In this document: piece after piece, positions 60,164-64,000 of the stretch
How positions within the stretch are numbered: the stretch's first letter is position 1
How the letters are laid out: each line of letters starts with the position of its first letter
Assembly (NCBI GenBank): GCA_014607495.2
Contig: CP053155.1
Location: 7,688,001 to 7,752,000, forward strand
Length of the DNA: 64,000 nt
Direction: 5' to 3'
Source: Carposina sasakii
Taxonomy: Eukaryota > Arthropoda > Insecta > Lepidoptera > Carposinidae
Translations under genes and position numbers: made by a program
The notes under the pieces: generated by a model
What the model was told of the DNA's origin: nothing
Database searches by the model: none
The model's input: the letters and a program-made list of their open reading frames with translations, nothing else

Positions 60164-61253
60164 CTAGCTATTGCCCGCGGCTCCGCTCGTGTGGAAAACC
60201 TTTATCACTTAGGGGTTTGAAAAATAGATAGTAGCCGATTCTCAGACCTACTGAATATGCATATAAAATTTCATAAGAATCGGTCAAGCCGTTTCGGAGG
60301 CGTATGGTAACTAACACCGTGATACGAGAATTTTATATATTACACTTGCTTATTTTTGGGTTATTATTTAAAAAGACTTTTAGTTATTAACTGTAAGGTA
60401 TTTCTTATCTAAGTAGGAAAAAAAATGTTGATAACAAAAACCTTTTTACAAGTGTGAATAGACTGATATTAATAAGTATAGTTTATTTAAATATATCCAG
60501 TTGGATGGATAGTAAAATCTAGTTCGTCATAATTTCATTTCAAACACTTTGAACACATGTTATACAGGGTGTAACAAAAAGGGTATGTCAAGCGAAATGC
60601 TATGAAAATAGCACACTATAAAAAACCTATTCAAAAAATTATGGACTCAAAATCTCAGGTTTATTCATTATCTCGATACGTGGAAAAATCTTACTAATAT
60701 AAACGCGAAAGTTTGTGAGTATGGATGGATGGATGTTTGTTACTCTTTCACGTAAAAACGGCTAGAGCGATTTTAATAAAATTTGGTATGGAGTTAGCCG
60801 ATACCCTGGATTAACACATAGGCTACTTTTTATCCCGGGAAAATATTTTCATCCCGGATAATTTCTATATTTTGTTTTCTTCTGCAGTCCACGCGGACGA
60901 AGTCTCGGGCGTCCACTATCTATTCTATACATATAAAAAATGTAACGGATCGCTGTTTGTACATGGAAGATATATGAGAAAAAATATTATATGAGACCTT
61001 TAGCAACGCAATAGCACCCAAAAGAATGATTTTTGGAATTTTTGTCTGTTTGTCGGTTTGTCTGTGCGTTTGTGCACGCTAATCTCAGAAACGGCTGAAC
61101 TGATTTCGATGCAGTTTTCAAGAATATATTGTGATAGATCCTACTTAACATATAGGCTACTTTTTATCCCGGTAAATGTTTTTATCCCGGATAATTTCGA
61201 CATTTTGTTTTTTTTTGTAGTCCACGCGGACGGAGTCGCGGGCGTCCACTAGT
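60164..61253. mobile_element. Cluster of Helitron-like fragments in two orientations
   Basis: 60164-60350 starts 'ctagctattgcccgcggctc' (plus). A truncated TACAGGG element follows (60563-60690). 60688-60918 and about 60935-61253 both end 'tccacgcggacg...gggcgtccacta', so they are in minus orientation and arranged head-to-tail. They share 'ggctactttttatcccgg' and 'cccggataattt'. The small ORF at 61058 is incidental. Confidence 0.55.
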
Positions 61254-62507
61254 ACAAAATAAATACCTAACCCAATGAAAAAGATTGCGGGTGCGATTTT
61301 GTGCGGTGCGTTAGAGACTTCACGTTAGACAGTTTGACGTCTTTTATCAAACTTGTGAGAAAAAGCTAATTAAAACATTCAAAAGAAATGCAGCTTGCTT
61401 TTAATCTCAGCTGTCCGAGGCGAGGCCCTGACATTTTGTTATAAAGTAATTAACAGAAATAAAGTGCGGTTTGTCAAGGGTTGCAGGCTGCGGCAACTCA
61501 CCCGAATTTGTTCATTAACCCGGATCACGACTACTTGTCATATTCCACTCGGACGGAATTTTCAATTTTAAGTTGTGAAACTTTGTAACATCGCTCTGTT
61601 TTAACAAGAAGATTACTTGTGTTCTGTTAGTGAGATTTTAGGATGAAATGCCATTTTGTGTAAATGCGCAGGTTTGCTTAAATAACGATAAATCAATGAA
61701 ACTGCTCTAATAGTAAACCTAATAAATTTAAATACTTATCTTACTTACTATCATTTGTCTTAATGAAAAACACGATGTTTAATTTCACTGAATGGCTAGG
61801 AAAGTTCATTAACCGGCGGCCGCTGAAAGTTACGAGTTAGCACACTCCGGTAAGGTAAAGTTCATCTCCATGAACTTGTAAGGCAAAACATTATTTCTGG
61901 TCAGTTCAATACGCTAGTCATATGTTGTCGCTTGCATTTGATAGGTTCACCACTTGACTCTGTCAGACTGTATGACTACGACTCACAATTTTTTTGGCCT
62001 ATGGAATAGAATCTGACGTAGTACGTATGTGTTCATTTATACCTAATATAAATGAACCTTCGTGTCGGCTTTCCATCCCATCGGACTATGAGAGTGAGGG
62101 AATAGAGAGTGCATCTGTGTTTGCGCACACACTTGTGCACTATAATATCTCCTGCGTACCTGGCCAATCTCCGTAGAGATTGGTCGCCTTGGCCTCATCA
62201 AATGAACTGAAATGAAATGAAGCCTTGGTCATCATCAAATGAACCTTGGATGAAAAGCTATAATATATGTTTTTTTTCTGGATGTACGGCTCAGTTATAA
62301 AACCGACAGTTGCTCTAGCTAGACCAAACCGGTTGTCATCTGTTTTTGCTTTTTTCTTGGCAATTCGTAATTCATATCCATCGGAAATGACGTTTCATTT
62401 CCTTAGTAACAAGGGTCCGCTTGCAAAGACAAGAATTGAATGAGCAAACAAGACCCAAATGTTTATTTATATGTTTATTCTTTGTGTTAAAGTCAAATGT
62501 AAAAATT

Positions 62508-62758
62508 GACGGCCGACTGGTCTAGTAGGTAGTGACCCTGCCTGTGACGCCATAGGTCCTGGGTTCGAATCCCGGTAGGTGCATACATTGATATGATGAA
62601 TATCAATGTTTGTTTCCGAATCGGATGTTTCTATACTTATCTATGTATTTATATACCGTTGCTTAGTACCCACGACACAAGACCTTAGGGATCTTAATGT
62701 GGGACTAGGTTAATGTGTTGTGTAGTGTGTGAATATTTATTATTTATTTATTTATTTA
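62508..62758 (+). repeat. tRNA-derived SINE, copy 3 (best preserved)
   Basis: Starts GACGGCCGACTGGTCTAGTA (A box about 62518-62529), with B box GGTTCGAATCC at 62562-62572, then a tRNA-unrelated body and a TATTTATTTATTTATTTA tail. The same SINE occurs at 37111-37364 (minus) and, decayed, at 44649-44820. Confidence 0.85.
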
Positions 62759-63062
62759 AATGTAGGCTTCTTTTGCACGTTTCTTATAAATTGATAGGAG
62801 CGACGTGATTAGTAAACGCGTGTTGTTACCAAGGGTGTATAAATAACAGGATATTTATAAACCTTGTATGCAGCGAATAATGTTCTACTCTGCTGGATCA
62901 ATTTTGGCAGGATGTAACGAGACCTGAGCGTTATATTGGATTTTTCTTCGTAGATTCTCTCCATACAAAATTTGTCTTCATTATTTTTCGTCGCTGTTTT
63001 TCATTTGCTCATGTATGCTAAATTGTGAATTTTCTTGAAGTGTTTTGGATTTGCATAAATAA

Positions 63063-63313
63063 TAATCACGCCTTTATCCCTTACGGGGTAGGCAGAGCAC
63101 CGAGGGCCGATAGAACAACATGGTGCCACTTCTGACCAATTATGAAGGTATAGTTGAGATGTACAAGTTCGGTTAATAGTGACAGGAGGTCAGCCTATCG
63201 CCTACAAAACACCAAGACCTTCTTGTCCCTCTACTGACTTGTACAGTATGCCTGGGAAGAGAAGCAGCTGTGGTATTATACTTTTTTTTTTCACTCCCAG
63301 AACAGCATAGAAG
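63063..63313 (+). repeat. Interspersed repeat, 250 bp, copy B
   Basis: Matches 53242-53492 nearly end to end ('taatcacgcctttatccctt' to 'cactcccagaacagcataga'). Confidence 0.7.
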
Positions 63314-64000
63314 ATATAAGATCCTGGTCATATCTACAAACTCATCTGCCGTGATATCTACATGTTTCTAACTCTGCCTTTGGGTTAGTTCGATAGTCAT
63401 TTATTACAACTTTGTCAGACTTTTATAAGTTAGACACCAGAGATTTGTGAACGCAATCGTCTTTTCCAAAGTTTTTACATTTTAATTTTCCATCTGAATC
63501 CCGGATTTAGAAACTTCAAATAATTCGTAAAGAGCTCGTGAAATAAAGATTAAGGTTTTCGGTTGGGTCAATTAATTTTGCACAAAACTTTCAAGACCTC
63601 GAAAATTCCATAAATCTAACCAACAAGCAACTAATTTAAAAATGCATGCTTAGAATTGATAATTAAATAACTTAGAAAGCAGTATGTAGGTATTCTAATA
63701 ATTGTATTTTATGTAGGTAGTTACCAAATAATATATCAAAATACATAACCATTATTATGGTAAGAGATACAGGTATTTAATTACAGATAATGTACTGTTC
63801 TTAGAAAATAGTATTGTTTTATTTGTTATAATTAAAATATATTCATAAATCAGGATCTATCCACAGGCGATAAGCAAGCAACTTATTACAGATCATTTAC
63901 ATCTGTCCCCGATTTGCTAAACTTGACTGTGGGATCTCTTTTATGATACTGCAGTTCGGTCTACCATATTTCGAGAGCAAACATTCTTTATTATGACTCA

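Larger units (their letters stand above)
51993..64000. other. Right-hand AT-rich, repeat-rich region without genes
   Basis: Apart from the repeats listed separately (53242, 53729, 56916, 58905, 60164-61253, 62508, 63063), about 52.0-53.2, 54.5-56.9, 57.3-58.9 and 59.1-60.1 kb hold only short ORFs with AT-rich composition and no recognisable motif. A segment at 62060-62200 ('ggactatgagagtgagggaa', 'gtgcactataatatctcctg') resembles a LINE 3' region common in Lepidoptera. Confidence 0.5.

Noticed and set aside
62508..62580. Possible tRNA gene on the plus strand
   Set aside because: It continues into a body and a TATTTA tail that are repeated at 37111-37364 and 44649, so it is a SINE head.

Overview
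The window is animal nuclear DNA, most likely from a moth or butterfly. This is an inference from three things. The DNA is AT-rich with many GTAGGTA/TACCTAC runs. Small GC-rich coding exons have GT-AG splice sites and are separated by long repeat-filled introns. The repeats also look lepidopteran: Helitron-like copies with 'ccgcgtggactac' starts and 'ttataatattagtgtagat' ends, tRNA-headed SINEs, RTE-type LINE ends, and many short inverted-repeat elements. There is no prokaryotic gene organisation, no rRNA and no CRISPR array.

Three host genes can be supported. (1) A plus-strand gene runs from at least 3573 to about 39470. Eight coding exons fit together in phase (3573-3751, 4937-5080, 6555-6729, 29056-29241, 36377-36442, 37520-37654, 38757-38928, 39256-39341). 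They give about 380 residues of an unrecognised protein: an acidic Ser/Asp/Glu stretch, a Pro-rich middle, an Ala/Glu-rich stretch, and a C-terminus with a furin-like RVKR followed by CACDCA. Its 5' end is not in the window. (2) On the opposite strand, inside the 22-kb third intron, sits a complete single-exon gene (25475-25864) for a 129-residue, cysteine-free secreted precursor with a signal peptide, basic cleavage sites and a TATA box. (3) Downstream, on the minus strand, is an intronless gene (41721-42749) for a seven-transmembrane protein, probably a GPCR. A GC-rich stretch at about 50330-50601 ending in a strong splice donor may be a non-coding first exon of a fourth gene.

Most of the rest is mobile DNA. 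The largest element is a Ty3/gypsy retrotransposon (12850-16777, minus strand, inside intron 3). It has a 120-bp LTR, a 5-bp target duplication, most of pol, two frame breaks, and a deletion that removed nearly all of its 5' LTR and the start of gag. Other elements include four hAT-type MITEs with 8-bp target duplications and a PIF/Harbinger-like element carrying a transposase-like fragment. There are several TACAGGG-ended MITE families, fold-back elements, tRNA-derived SINEs, RTE and other LINE fragments, Helitron-like copies with 127-bp tandem units, and an (AT)n microsatellite. From 42.8 kb to 64 kb I see no convincing coding exon.

No link between the three host genes is shown by the sequence. 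The intronic peptide precursor and the nearby receptor are each interesting, but any pairing of them is speculation.
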